From the NCBI RefSeq assembly GCF_031344055.1, contig NZ_JADBEN010000002.1: a DNA stretch of 64,000 nt; one strand, written 5' to 3'. The translations under genes were made by a program, and so were the position numbers. The notes under the pieces were generated by a model that saw nothing but the letters and a program-made list of their open reading frames with translations, had not been told where the DNA came from and did no database searches. Origin of the DNA: Methylobacillus flagellatus_A. GTDB lineage: Bacteria > Pseudomonadota > Gammaproteobacteria > Burkholderiales > Methylophilaceae. Numbering within the stretch: the first letter of the stretch is position 1; each line of letters starts with the position of its first letter. Of this stretch, positions 16,909-25,910 are shown piece by piece.

Positions 16909-18657
16909 ATGACTGCATCGCTTCCAAAACTATACCTCAATTTGTATTGGCACATGCACCAGCCGGATTACCGCGACATCCTCAGCGGCGAATACGTGCT
17001 GCCATGGACTTACCTGCACGCCGTCAAGGATTACACCGACATGGCTTACCACCTGGAAAACAATCCGGATGCGCGGGTGAGCTTCAACTTCGTGCCGGTG
17101 CTGCTGGACCAGCTGGAGGATTATGTCGAACAGTTCGACAGCGGCGACATCCGTGACCCGTTGCTGGCGCTGCTCGCCAAGCAGGACATGAAGGCACTGA
17201 CGCAGGATGAGCGCTGCCTGATCCTGCACAGCTGCTTCAAGGGCCACCATGAAAAAATGCTCGCTCCATTCCAGCATTACCAGTGTCTTTACAACATGTA
17301 CGTCAAGCTCGAGCCGCACGGCAAGAGCATGTTCAATTACCTGTCGGGCCAATACATGGCCGACTTGATCGTGTGGTATCACCTGGCCTGGACCGGGGAG
17401 AGCGTGAGGCGCAGCCACCCGGAAGTGCAGGCGCTCATGAGCAAGGGCAGCCAGTTCACCCTGGAGGACAGGCAAACCCTGTTCAATGTGATTGCCGACC
17501 TGATCCGCAACCTGATCCCGCGTTACCGCGCGCTTGAGTCGGCAGGGCAGGTCGAGATTTCCACCACGCCGCATTACCATCCCATCCTGCCGTTGCTGCT
17601 GGACTTCCGTTCCACGCGCGACGCCATGCCATACGCGCCATTGCCGCATAGTCAGCACTATCCGAACGGCAAGCAGCGTGCCAAGGTTCATATCGAGGAG
17701 GCGCAGGCTTCGCACCGGCGCCGGTTTGGCAAACCGCCCATCGGCATGTGGCCCGCGGAAGGCGCAGTGTCGCACGAGGCGCTGACCTTGCTGGCCGAGC
17801 ACGGCGTGCAGTGGGCCGCGACAGGCGAAGGGGTGCTGGCCAACAGCTTGTACAAGTCATTCGACGCCAGCGAGCTGCCGCCGCGCCATGAATACCTGTA
17901 CAAGCCTTACCGCGTCAGCAATGGCAAGGAGCACATCATCTGCTTTTTCCGCGACGACCACCTGTCGGACAAGATCGGGTTCGAATATGCCAACCAGCAT
18001 GCGGATAACGCCGTGGCGGATTTTATCGGCAGCCTTGAACATATCCATGCCCAGAACACTAGCGATCAGTCGCCCGTGGTCAGCATCATTCTCGACGGCG
18101 AAAATGCCTGGGAATACTATCCCTACAATGGCTACTACTTCCTGAGCCAGCTCTATGCGGCGTTAAGCCGGCACGAAAACATCATCATGGTCACGCCGAG
18201 CGAGCTGGCTGCCCAATCTCTCAAACCCGGCTCCCGCCTGCCGCTGGGCGAATTGCCGGCAATAGCGGCGGGCAGCTGGGTCTACGGCAGCTTCAGCACC
18301 TGGATAGGCAGTACCGACAAGAACCGGGGCTGGGACCTGCTGTGCGAAGCCAAGGAGGCATTCGACGCCGTGATGCAGGAAGGGAAGCTGAGCGAGGCCG
18401 AGGCCGAGGCCGCAAGCAGGCAATTGGCGATCTGCGAGGGATCGGACTGGTTCTGGTGGTTCGGCGACTACAACTCGGCATTGAGCGTGAGCAGCTTCGA
18501 CCAATTGTTCCGCCGCAACCTTGCCAACCTCTACAGCCTGCTCAAGCTGGAGGTGCCGGAAAGCGTGGGGCAGGCCATCAGCAGCGGCTCGGCAGACGCC
18601 ACGGCAGCCAATGCCGGCACCATGCGCCGCGGCCAGGCCGTGGAATCGTCGATTTAA
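16909..18657 (+). CDS. GH57 glycoside hydrolase (alpha-amylase/alpha-glucanase type)
   Basis: The cytosolic 582-residue enzyme has the GH57 fold. Motif 1 is LYWHMHQPDYRD at the N-terminus. The nucleophile Glu is in IGMWPAEGAVSHEAL, and the Asp acid/base is in SIILDGENAWEYYPYNGYYF. It has no signal peptide, so it acts on intracellular alpha-glucan. Sub-specificity (alpha-amylase, amylopullulanase or transferase) cannot be assigned by eye. It follows glgC by 59 bases and precedes another GH57 gene by 33 bases, indicating co-transcription and a role in remodelling or degrading glycogen. Confidence 0.9.
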   Translation: MTASLPKLYLNLYWHMHQPDYRDILSGEYVLPWTYLHAVKDYTDMAYHLENNPDARVSFNFVPVLLDQLEDYVEQFDSGDIRDPLLALLAKQDMKALTQDERCLILHSCFKGHHEKMLAPFQHYQCLYNMYVKLEPHGKSMFNYLSGQYMADLIVWYHLAWTGESVRRSHPEVQALMSKGSQFTLEDRQTLFNVIADLIRNLIPRYRALESAGQVEISTTPHYHPILPLLLDFRSTRDAMPYAPLPHSQHYPNGKQRAKVHIEEAQASHRRRFGKPPIGMWPAEGAVSHEALTLLAEHGVQWAATGEGVLANSLYKSFDASELPPRHEYLYKPYRVSNGKEHIICFFRDDHLSDKIGFEYANQHADNAVADFIGSLEHIHAQNTSDQSPVVSIILDGENAWEYYPYNGYYFLSQLYAALSRHENIIMVTPSELAAQSLKPGSRLPLGELPAIAAGSWVYGSFSTWIGSTDKNRGWDLLCEAKEAFDAVMQEGKLSEAEAEAASRQLAICEGSDWFWWFGDYNSALSVSSFDQLFRRNLANLYSLLKLEVPESVGQAISSGSADATAANAGTMRRGQAVESSI

Positions 18658-18690
18658 CACTCAATTTAACCCATAGAACGGGAGCAGGAA

Positions 18691-20715
18691 TTGGCTAGAA
18701 CTGTTGCGTTGTTGCTTGGCGTGCATGCCCACCAGCCGGTAGGCAATTTCGAGAGCGTGCTGGACGACGCCCATGCGAGGTGCTATGGGCCGTTCTTCAG
18801 GGTGATGCACGAATATCCGGCATTCCATTTCTCCATCCATCTCAGCGGGTGGCTGCTGGAATACATGCTCAAGCATTTTCCCGCAGACATGGCGTTGTTG
18901 CGGAAGATGGTGGAGCGCGGGCAGGCGGAGTTGTTCGGCGCCGGCTTTACGGAGCCTGTGCTGGCTTCCATCCCGGTGCAGGACCGGATCGGCCAGATCA
19001 ACACCTTGTCGCATTTTCTCCAGCGCGAGCTGGGCGAGGCGCCGCAGGGCGCATGGCTGACGGAGCGGGTCTGGGAATCGGGCGTCGTGCCGGCGCTGGC
19101 GGATGCCGGCATCAGGTATGTTACCGTGGATGACTACCACTTCATGTGCGCGGGCAAGGATGCCGGCGCATTGAACGGGTTTTACACGACGGAGGAGGAT
19201 AATCGCCATGTCGACCTGTTCCCCATTTCGGAAGCATTGCGCTACCGCGTGCCGTTCTCGCCTGCCGACGAGGTGGTGCGCTACCTTGAAAGCCTGGCAG
19301 ACCAAGAGGAAGAAGGGCAGCCTGCCGCGGTGTATTTCGATGACATCGAGAAATTCGGTATCTGGCCTGAAACCTATCAATGGGTATACGAACGCGGATG
19401 GCTGCGCCAATTTGTCGAAGGCGTGCTCAATTCCGAAGTGATCAAGCCCATGCGCTATAAAGACTATCATCAGCAGGCGCGGACGAAGGGCGTGGTCTAC
19501 CTGCCCACCACTTCCTACATCGAGATGAACGAATGGTCCTTGCCTGTGCCTGCGGCGCACCATTACGCCGACCTGGTGGCGCAGGAGCGGCAGCACCAGC
19601 GCTACGACATCACCAAGCCGTTCGTCCGGGGCGGCATCTGGCGCAACTTCCTTATGCGCTATCCCGAGTCCAACTGGATGCACAAGCGCATGCTGGGCCT
19701 TTCCCGGCGCTACCACAGCCTGGAACCGGCCTTGCAGACGGCTGAGATGCTGAAGGTCCTGTATGAGGCGCAGGCGAACGATGCCTATTGGCACGGCCTG
19801 TTCGGCGGCTTGTATCTGCCGCACTTGCGGCGCGCGGTCTACCATGCGCTGATCAGGCTGGAAGCGTTGCTGGACCAGGTCGAGAAGCGCCAGGCCGGGC
19901 AGGTGCTGGATATCGACCTCGACGGTCGTGACGAGCTTTTCGTCCAGAATGGCACGCTGCAAGCGGTGGTCAAACTGGATGAAACGGCGGCGATCGTCGA
20001 GCTGGACAGTTATGCGCTCAATCATAATTTCGGCGATACGCTGACGCGGCAGGCGGAACACTACCACCGCAAGATCCATTCAACTCCCGAGCAGCACCAG
20101 CAAGGCGAGGGGATTGCCAACCCGCACGAGCAAATGGGCGCCAAGCATGAAATCCTGCCTGGCGACCTCGAGACCGATGCCTATCGCAAGGCATTGTTCC
20201 ATGACAGCTGGCTGGATAGCGGAGCCAACATCCCGATTCGTTACCGGCAGGACAGCGCTGCCAAGGCCGGGTTTTCCGGCTGGTTGCCAGGCGGCAATGC
20301 GGCTTTCCTGAGCAAGCAGTACAAGCTCGAGCGCAATACGTTGCGCGTAGTGTACCAGGCCTTGGATGCGGCTGGGGTGTCGGGCAGGCTGCGGGTCGAA
20401 ATCAACCTGGCCATGCCAAGCTGCGACGGACCGGCAGGACGTTTCCGCCAAGGGCATATCCTGGGCGGCTTCGGACAGCCGCTCAGTTTGGATGACTGGC
20501 AGGAACTGTTCCTGGACGATGACGTGCTCGGCGGCACCGTGCGCCTGCACAGTAGCGCTCCGGCCAGCTACTTCAGCTATCCGCATTTTTCCGTCTCCCA
20601 GTCGGAAGCCGGGTTTGAAAAGATTATGCAGGCGGTGACGATTGTGCTGGAGTGGCAATTGGACCAGGTTGTTTCCGGCATTGATTTGAATCTTGAAATA
20701 ATTAAAAACAAATAG
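18691..20715 (+). CDS. GH57 4-alpha-glucanotransferase/alpha-amylase with DUF1925/DUF1926 domains
   Basis: The 674-residue cytosolic enzyme starts at TTG 18691 (MARTVALLLGVHAHQPVGNF), after GGAGCAGG. The GH57 catalytic barrel holds the HAHQP motif. The nucleophile Glu lies in GAWLTERVWESGVVPALADA, and the Asp in YFDDIEKFGIWPETYQW. The middle and C-terminal parts resemble the DUF1925/DUF1926 domains of the Thermococcus litoralis-type 4-alpha-glucanotransferase. The likely reaction is transfer or disproportionation of alpha-1,4-glucan chains. It is the third gene of the glgC operon and is distinct in length and motifs from the preceding GH57 enzyme. Confidence 0.9.
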   Translation: MARTVALLLGVHAHQPVGNFESVLDDAHARCYGPFFRVMHEYPAFHFSIHLSGWLLEYMLKHFPADMALLRKMVERGQAELFGAGFTEPVLASIPVQDRIGQINTLSHFLQRELGEAPQGAWLTERVWESGVVPALADAGIRYVTVDDYHFMCAGKDAGALNGFYTTEEDNRHVDLFPISEALRYRVPFSPADEVVRYLESLADQEEEGQPAAVYFDDIEKFGIWPETYQWVYERGWLRQFVEGVLNSEVIKPMRYKDYHQQARTKGVVYLPTTSYIEMNEWSLPVPAAHHYADLVAQERQHQRYDITKPFVRGGIWRNFLMRYPESNWMHKRMLGLSRRYHSLEPALQTAEMLKVLYEAQANDAYWHGLFGGLYLPHLRRAVYHALIRLEALLDQVEKRQAGQVLDIDLDGRDELFVQNGTLQAVVKLDETAAIVELDSYALNHNFGDTLTRQAEHYHRKIHSTPEQHQQGEGIANPHEQMGAKHEILPGDLETDAYRKALFHDSWLDSGANIPIRYRQDSAAKAGFSGWLPGGNAAFLSKQYKLERNTLRVVYQALDAAGVSGRLRVEINLAMPSCDGPAGRFRQGHILGGFGQPLSLDDWQELFLDDDVLGGTVRLHSSAPASYFSYPHFSVSQSEAGFEKIMQAVTIVLEWQLDQVVSGIDLNLEIIKNK

Positions 20716-20762
20716 TTATTAATTTTTATTAATCTTAATTATTGGATTGAGATCAATCTGCC

Positions 20763-21683
20763 ATGGCTAAATTGAGCTTGGGTGTGGACATCGGCGGCAC
20801 CAACCTCAGGGTAGGGGTGGTGCAAGCCAGGAAAGTCATTCATGAACAAAGGGTTCCTGCGGACTTCTCATCCATTTGCAAACAGCATGCACCGGCGATT
20901 GCCTTGCAGGAAATCCTCCGGATCAGCCTGTCCGCATTGCAGCAGGCCATCAGGCTGTATCCCGGCATTGGTGCGGTCGGCATGGGTTTTCCCGGCTTCA
21001 TCGATCCGCAGACGGGCTACGTTATGCAATCACCCAACCTGCCAGGCTTGCGCAACGTGGATATTGCCGGCGAGCTATCCCGGCTGGTCGGACTGCCGGT
21101 GAAGATGGAAAACGATGCACTGGTGGCTGCGTTGGGCGAGTTCATGCTGCTCGACGCCGCACCCCACAGCATGGTCTATATCGGCCTCGGCACCGGGGTG
21201 GGCGGCGGCTTGATCCATGCTGCCAGGCCTTATCCAGGCGACCATGGCATCGCCATGGAAGTCGGGCACATGATCACGGAGCCCGGCGGGCGCCAATGCG
21301 GTTGCGGCAACCATGGCTGCCTGGAGCAATATGCCGCCGCGCCAGGGGTCATTGCCAGCTATGCGCTGGCGACGGGAGAGGCGCTTTCTGCCCTTGACGT
21401 TGCGGAGAGGGCGGCCCAGGGCGATGCCGCCGCCCTGGAGGCTTACGCTGTGGCAGGGCTGCACCTGGGAAAGGCGATCGCCCATATCGCCAAGATCCTG
21501 GACCCGCAGCTGGTACTGATCGGGGGAGGCATGAGCCAGGCTTGGCCGTATTTTGCCCCTGCGTTGCACGCCCAGCTCGAGCAAGACTCGATCCCGGTGC
21601 TCAAGGGCAAGATCGACATCAAGGTTTCCGGCAGCAGCGACCAGGCAGGGATTATCGGTGCCGCCCACCTAGTGCAGGGCTGA
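20763..21683 (+). CDS. ROK-family sugar kinase (probable glucokinase)
   Basis: The 306-residue protein has the ATP-binding motif SLGVDIGGTNLRVGVVQ and the catalytic Asp in KMENDALVAALGEF. The ROK zinc site is EPGGRQCGCGNHGCLEQYAA together with the upstream His in MEVGHMITEP. It has no N-terminal helix-turn-helix, so it is an enzyme and not a ROK repressor. It is the last gene of the glgC-GH57-GH57 unit, 47 bases downstream. Phosphorylation of glucose released from glycogen is therefore the most likely job. A related hexose or N-acetylhexosamine substrate cannot be excluded. Confidence 0.88.
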   Translation: MAKLSLGVDIGGTNLRVGVVQARKVIHEQRVPADFSSICKQHAPAIALQEILRISLSALQQAIRLYPGIGAVGMGFPGFIDPQTGYVMQSPNLPGLRNVDIAGELSRLVGLPVKMENDALVAALGEFMLLDAAPHSMVYIGLGTGVGGGLIHAARPYPGDHGIAMEVGHMITEPGGRQCGCGNHGCLEQYAAAPGVIASYALATGEALSALDVAERAAQGDAAALEAYAVAGLHLGKAIAHIAKILDPQLVLIGGGMSQAWPYFAPALHAQLEQDSIPVLKGKIDIKVSGSSDQAGIIGAAHLVQG

Positions 21684-21722
21684 TATTCCGTCGCCCTATC
21701 TTGCAGGGCAGAACTATCTTAG

Positions 21723-21741
21723 AATAATAATAATTCGCATT
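21723..21741 (+). promoter_or_regulatory. candidate Fur box before the FecI-like sigma gene
   Basis: The 19-mer starting at 21723 (AATAATAATAATTCGCATT) matches about 12 of 19 positions of the Fur consensus, including two ATAAT repeats. It lies 20 bases before the sigma-factor ATG, where iron repression of a FecI-type regulator is expected. Confidence 0.5.
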
Positions 21742-21760
21742 TTTTAACCCGATCCCGCAC

Positions 21761-22273
21761 ATGAAAAACCCAGAGGCATTGAGCCTGGCCGTGATCGGCC
21801 AGCTGTATGCCGAACACCATCCTTGGCTGGTGAAATGGCTATACCGGCATCTCGGCTGCCCGCACAATGCGGCTGACCTTGCTCAGGATACTTTCACCCG
21901 TGTATTGACTGCGCGTGAAAAGCTCTACGTCGATGAGGCCAAGGCATTGCTGACCCTGATCGCCAAGGGCCTGGTGGTGGACCACTACCGCAGGTCTGCG
22001 CTCGAGCAGGCGTTCCAGGACGCATTGGCCAGCCTGCCGGAAGCATCGGAGCCGTCGCCCGAGGCGCAGGCGTTGGCATTGGAGGCGGTGCTGGCCGTGG
22101 ATCGCATGCTGGCTGAATTGCCAGGCAATGTGCGCAAGGCTTTCCTGCTTTCCAGGATAGATGGCTTGAGTTATGCAGAAATCGCCGATCGGCTCGAGGT
22201 ATCCGTCAGTTCCGTGCAGCAATACATGTTGCGGGCGTACGCTGCCTGCTATGCCGCGGCTTATCCCGCCTAG
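21761..22273 (+). CDS. FecI-like ECF sigma factor
   Basis: The 170-residue extracytoplasmic-function sigma factor has region 2 at about residues 12-75 (VKWLYRHLGCPHNAADLAQD, then TFTRVLTAREKL) and region 4 at about 110-160 (LPGNVRKAFLLSRIDGLSYA, then EIADRLEVSVSSVQQYM). FecI-type factors transcribe the adjacent TonB-dependent receptor gene in response to a signal from the receptor relayed by FecR. The downstream FecR gene starts 3 bases after its stop and the receptor follows, giving the complete three-part cell-surface signalling unit. Iron repression is suggested by the Fur-like site upstream. Confidence 0.93.
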   Translation: MKNPEALSLAVIGQLYAEHHPWLVKWLYRHLGCPHNAADLAQDTFTRVLTAREKLYVDEAKALLTLIAKGLVVDHYRRSALEQAFQDALASLPEASEPSPEAQALALEAVLAVDRMLAELPGNVRKAFLLSRIDGLSYAEIADRLEVSVSSVQQYMLRAYAACYAAAYPA

Positions 22274-22276
22274 GCC

Positions 22277-23257
22277 ATGAATCCCGCCCCGAATGTCGTC
22301 GAAGAGGCCATCCGCTGGATGGTGCTGCTGCAATCCGGCCAGGCCAGCGCCGAGGATTACGATGCCTGCATGCGCTGGCGCCAGGCAGATGCGCAGCATC
22401 AGACGGTCTGGGACCGGCTCGGCGCGATCAACCAGCAGGTGCAGCAGATCCCGCCGAAGGTCGCGCATGCCACGCTACATGACGAAGGCGGGACCCAGCA
22501 GCGCATCAAGGCCATGATGCAGCGCCGCCAGGCGCTCAAGCTTGTCGTGCTGGCAGGCGGGATGGCCGGCTTGTTCGGCCTCGGCTACCAGAAGCTGCCG
22601 TGGCGCCCGCTGCTGGCGGATTACGCTACCGGCGTAGGAGAAACCAGGCAATTGGCACTGAGCGACGGCAGCGACATCCGCCTGAATACCGCCAGCGCGC
22701 TGGACGTCGATTATGACGCCAATCTGCGTTTGCTGCGCTTCTATGGCGGTGAAATCCTATTCACTACCGGGCATGCGCATGGCTCGTCCGATCGTCCCTT
22801 CATCGTCGATACCGGACATGGCCGCGTGCGCGCCCTCGGTACGCGCTTCCTGCTGCGGGAGCAGGACGACGGCATCATGGTCAGCGTATTCGAAGGGGCG
22901 GTCGAGGTTGCGGCCGCAGCTGGAAAGGCGACCGTGCCGGCAGGCCAGGCTTTATTCTTTACGCGCCAATACCTGGGTGTTGCGCAAGCGGTCAATGCGG
23001 ACAGCATCGCCTGGATCAATGGCGTGGTCGTTGCGCGCAATATGCCGCTGGGCGCATTGCTGAAAGAGCTGGAGCGGTACCGCCACGGCGCGATCAAGTG
23101 CGCTCCCGAAGTTGCTGAAGTGCGTATTTCCGGCGTATTCCCGGTGAATGACATCGACAAGGCGTTGGAAGCCGTTTCAGACACGCTGGGGCTTGCCGTC
23201 AGGCGCTCATGGTTCTATTGGACATATGTCGGGCCCGCAGTACCGCCTTCAAGCTGA
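22277..23257 (+). CDS. FecR-like anti-sigma/sigma regulator
   Basis: The 326-residue single-pass inner-membrane protein relays the receptor signal to the sigma factor. The N-terminal cytosolic DUF4880-type segment (EEAIRWMVLLQSGQASAEDY) is followed by one transmembrane helix (LKLVVLAGGMAGLFGLGY, about residues 88-106). The periplasmic FecR domain contains TGVGETRQLALSDGSDIRLN and RVRALGTRFLLREQ. The C-terminal secretin/TonB-like short domain is at the end (NMPLGALLKELERYRHG). It sits between the sigma factor (3-base gap) and the receptor gene. Confidence 0.93.
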   Translation: MNPAPNVVEEAIRWMVLLQSGQASAEDYDACMRWRQADAQHQTVWDRLGAINQQVQQIPPKVAHATLHDEGGTQQRIKAMMQRRQALKLVVLAGGMAGLFGLGYQKLPWRPLLADYATGVGETRQLALSDGSDIRLNTASALDVDYDANLRLLRFYGGEILFTTGHAHGSSDRPFIVDTGHGRVRALGTRFLLREQDDGIMVSVFEGAVEVAAAAGKATVPAGQALFFTRQYLGVAQAVNADSIAWINGVVVARNMPLGALLKELERYRHGAIKCAPEVAEVRISGVFPVNDIDKALEAVSDTLGLAVRRSWFYWTYVGPAVPPSS

Positions 23258-23339
23258 AAAATTTTCGTCGAAGATTGTAGTTTTTGATTCCTGCTTCGGT
23301 ATGTCAGGTGAATCACTCCATTTTGACAAGGACCTGACC

Positions 23340-25814
23340 ATGACATACCCAATGCGGGATCAAGCACCCGCTTCATTTCCATCCAGCAAGCTCAGGCAGG
23401 CCGTCTGCGGTGCCTTTGTGGCATTGTCGCTCGGCGCTGTATTGCCCCTGCAGGCGGCCAATGCGCAAACGCCAGCGGCCGAAAGCCAACAGCAATACCA
23501 GGTATCGGCAGGCACCCTGGAAAATGCCCTGGCCGAATTCGCCCAGCAAGCGGGTATATTGCTTTCATTCGAGCCCGAACTCGTCGCAGGCAAGCAAAGC
23601 AGCGGCTTGCAGGGGAGCTATACGGTCAAGCAGGCGCTGAGCAAGCTGCTGCAAGGCACCGGCCTCGACCACGTCGCGCGCGACAATGGCGCATGGGGGC
23701 TGAGAAGGTTGCCGAACGCGCAGCTGCAGCAAGGAGGCAGCTTGCCCGAGGTCAAGGTCAACGCGGCAAGGCAGAATGAATCTGCGGATGCGTTGCTGCC
23801 CGCATACAGCGGCGGACAAGTGGCTACCGGCGGCAGGGTCGGCATACTGGGCAACCGCGACTTCATGGATACGCCGTTCAATATCACGGCGTATACCAGC
23901 AGCATGATCCAGAACAAGCAGGCGGCGACGATCTCGGACGTGATCGATAACGACCCCTCCGTACGCAACGGCAACCCACGCGGCGGGCGCTTCGACCAAT
24001 TCTCCATCCGCGGCGTGACCTTCATGAACAGCGATGTGGCGTTCAATGGCCTGTTCGGGATCCTGCCGACCTACGCAGTGGCGGCAGAGACTGCGGAACG
24101 CGTGGAAGTGCTCAAGGGCGCAAGCGGCATGCTCAATGGCATGATCCCCAGCGGAGGCGGTGCCGGCGGCATGATCAATATCGTCCCCAAGCGGGCAGGG
24201 GACAAGGACGTCACCCAGTTCACCGGCACCTACGCGAGCGAGTCGCAATTCGGCGGGCATATGGATATGGCAAGGCGTTTCGGCCCGGACAATGCGTTTG
24301 GCATCCGTTTCAACGGCGTGTACCAAAACCCGGGGGAAATGGCCTTCGACCACCAGGCGCGCGAGCAGTCGACCGGCGCGCTTGCCTTGGATTACCGCGG
24401 CGATGCCTTGCGGCTGTCGCTGGATATCGGGCGCCAGCGGCTGAATATCAACGCGCCGCCTGAGCGCGTGACGCTGGCAGGGACTGCGGCAGTTCCAGAC
24501 GCCAAGCGCATCGACAGGAATTTCGAGCCGGCCTGGACCTACACCAATACCAAGGACAATTACAGCGCGGTGCGCGGCGAATACGACATCAGTTCACGGT
24601 GGACAGTCTATGCGGCCGCCGGCGCACGCCAGGGCGATTACCAGTTCCTGCGCGTTAATCCTTCCGTGACCAGCAATGGTGATTTCAATACCAGCGTGGA
24701 GGCGCGCCTGTTCAGCCGCTACGAGCGCGTGCGCTCACTGGAGGTCGGTATGCGCGGCACTTTCGAGACCGGCCCGGTCAAGCATGCCGTTACACTGAGC
24801 GGAAACCGTTATCGCATGGAGTACGGCAACCTCGATCACAGGCTGCCCCGCGTCGCGTCCAACATCTATTTCCCGGCAGCCGTGCCCAAGCCGGATACCA
24901 GCGGCTTGTCTGACGACATCAGCAAGACCAATACCAGCGATCTCGGCAGCATTGCGCTGGTGGACAACCTGAGCTTGTGGGATGACAAGCTGCAGTTGGT
25001 GATTGGCGCGCGCTCCCAGCATATCAACTCGCACAATTTCGATACCGATCGCCGCTACAACGAGAAAACCCTCACACCAGTCGCAGCCTTTGTCGTCCGT
25101 CCGACCAGGCAGCTATCGCTGTTCGGCAGCTACATCGAAAGTTTGCGTCAGGGCGATGTCATCCCGACGACCGCCAATGGATGCAACGGGCAGGCTTGCC
25201 TTAATGCAGGCGGCATGCTGGAGCCGGTGAAGTCCAAGCAGCTTGAAATTGGCACCAAGCTCGATTTCGGCAGCTTCGCCGGCACCGTCAGCATCTTTCA
25301 GCTGGAGCAGCCCACCGCCTATGCGATCGGGCAGGTGTACGGCATCAACGGTAAGCAGCGCAATCGGGGCCTGGAGTTGAATATCTTCGGCGAACCGGTC
25401 GCGCATCACCGCCTGCTCGGCGGCCTGATGCTGCTGGATAGTGAAATGGTCAGGAGCATAGGTGGCGCCAATGACGGTAACCGCATTTTCGGCACCTCCA
25501 GGGCAAACTTCAACCTGAATTGGGAATGGGATACGCCGTTCGCGGAGGGGTTGACGCTGGTCGCGCGGACCATCTACAGCAGCTCGCAGTATTACGACGC
25601 GACCAATACGCGCAAAATCCCGGCGTGGACGCGCTTCGATATCGGTGCGCGTTATGCCACCACCGCCTATGGCCAGCCATTGACCTTGCGGGCGAACATC
25701 GAGAACCTGTTTGATCGCCAGTATTGGGCATCGGCTGCCGCCGCTTCCGGCTCCATGGGGTTGAGCATAGGCACGCCGCGCATGCTGCTGATGTCGGCTA
25801 CGGTGGATTTCTGA
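23340..25814 (+). CDS. TonB-dependent siderophore receptor with signalling (STN) domain
   Basis: The 824-residue outer-membrane receptor starts at ATG 23340 (MTYPMRDQAP), with AAGGA a few bases upstream. Longer in-frame starts run back into fecR and lack a signal. A signal peptide ends near AANAQ. The STN domain follows (QYQVSAGTLENALAEFAQQA to about residue 130), interacting with FecR. Next are the plug domain (DTPFNITAYTSSMIQNKQAA and the GMLNGMIPSGGGAGGMINIV region) and the 22-strand barrel ending LLMSATVDF. It resembles ferric-siderophore receptors such as FpvA or FoxA. The ligand is unknown. No siderophore synthesis genes are present, so an external siderophore is likely used. Confidence 0.94.
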   Translation: MTYPMRDQAPASFPSSKLRQAVCGAFVALSLGAVLPLQAANAQTPAAESQQQYQVSAGTLENALAEFAQQAGILLSFEPELVAGKQSSGLQGSYTVKQALSKLLQGTGLDHVARDNGAWGLRRLPNAQLQQGGSLPEVKVNAARQNESADALLPAYSGGQVATGGRVGILGNRDFMDTPFNITAYTSSMIQNKQAATISDVIDNDPSVRNGNPRGGRFDQFSIRGVTFMNSDVAFNGLFGILPTYAVAAETAERVEVLKGASGMLNGMIPSGGGAGGMINIVPKRAGDKDVTQFTGTYASESQFGGHMDMARRFGPDNAFGIRFNGVYQNPGEMAFDHQAREQSTGALALDYRGDALRLSLDIGRQRLNINAPPERVTLAGTAAVPDAKRIDRNFEPAWTYTNTKDNYSAVRGEYDISSRWTVYAAAGARQGDYQFLRVNPSVTSNGDFNTSVEARLFSRYERVRSLEVGMRGTFETGPVKHAVTLSGNRYRMEYGNLDHRLPRVASNIYFPAAVPKPDTSGLSDDISKTNTSDLGSIALVDNLSLWDDKLQLVIGARSQHINSHNFDTDRRYNEKTLTPVAAFVVRPTRQLSLFGSYIESLRQGDVIPTTANGCNGQACLNAGGMLEPVKSKQLEIGTKLDFGSFAGTVSIFQLEQPTAYAIGQVYGINGKQRNRGLELNIFGEPVAHHRLLGGLMLLDSEMVRSIGGANDGNRIFGTSRANFNLNWEWDTPFAEGLTLVARTIYSSSQYYDATNTRKIPAWTRFDIGARYATTAYGQPLTLRANIENLFDRQYWASAAAASGSMGLSIGTPRMLLMSATVDF

Positions 25815-25847
25815 CGCAGCTTGTCCTAGTTAGGTCTTACCAATAAA

Positions 25848-25883
25848 AAAACGGCTATGGAATCGAATCCATAGCCGTTTTTG
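25848..25883. terminator. bidirectional intrinsic terminator
   Basis: An 11-bp perfect stem (ACGGCTATGGA at 25851-25861 with TCCATAGCCGT at 25868-25878) and a 6-base loop are flanked by A-run and T-run on the two sides. It lies between the convergent receptor gene and the GH17-GT2 gene and serves both. Confidence 0.92.
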
Positions 25884-25910
25884 TTTGCCTGTGACTGACG
25901 CGTTGCGGAA

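Noticed and set aside
18661..20079. 472-codon minus-strand frame opposite the second GH57 gene
   Set aside because: The GH57 motifs on the plus strand are complete; the antisense frame has no family features.
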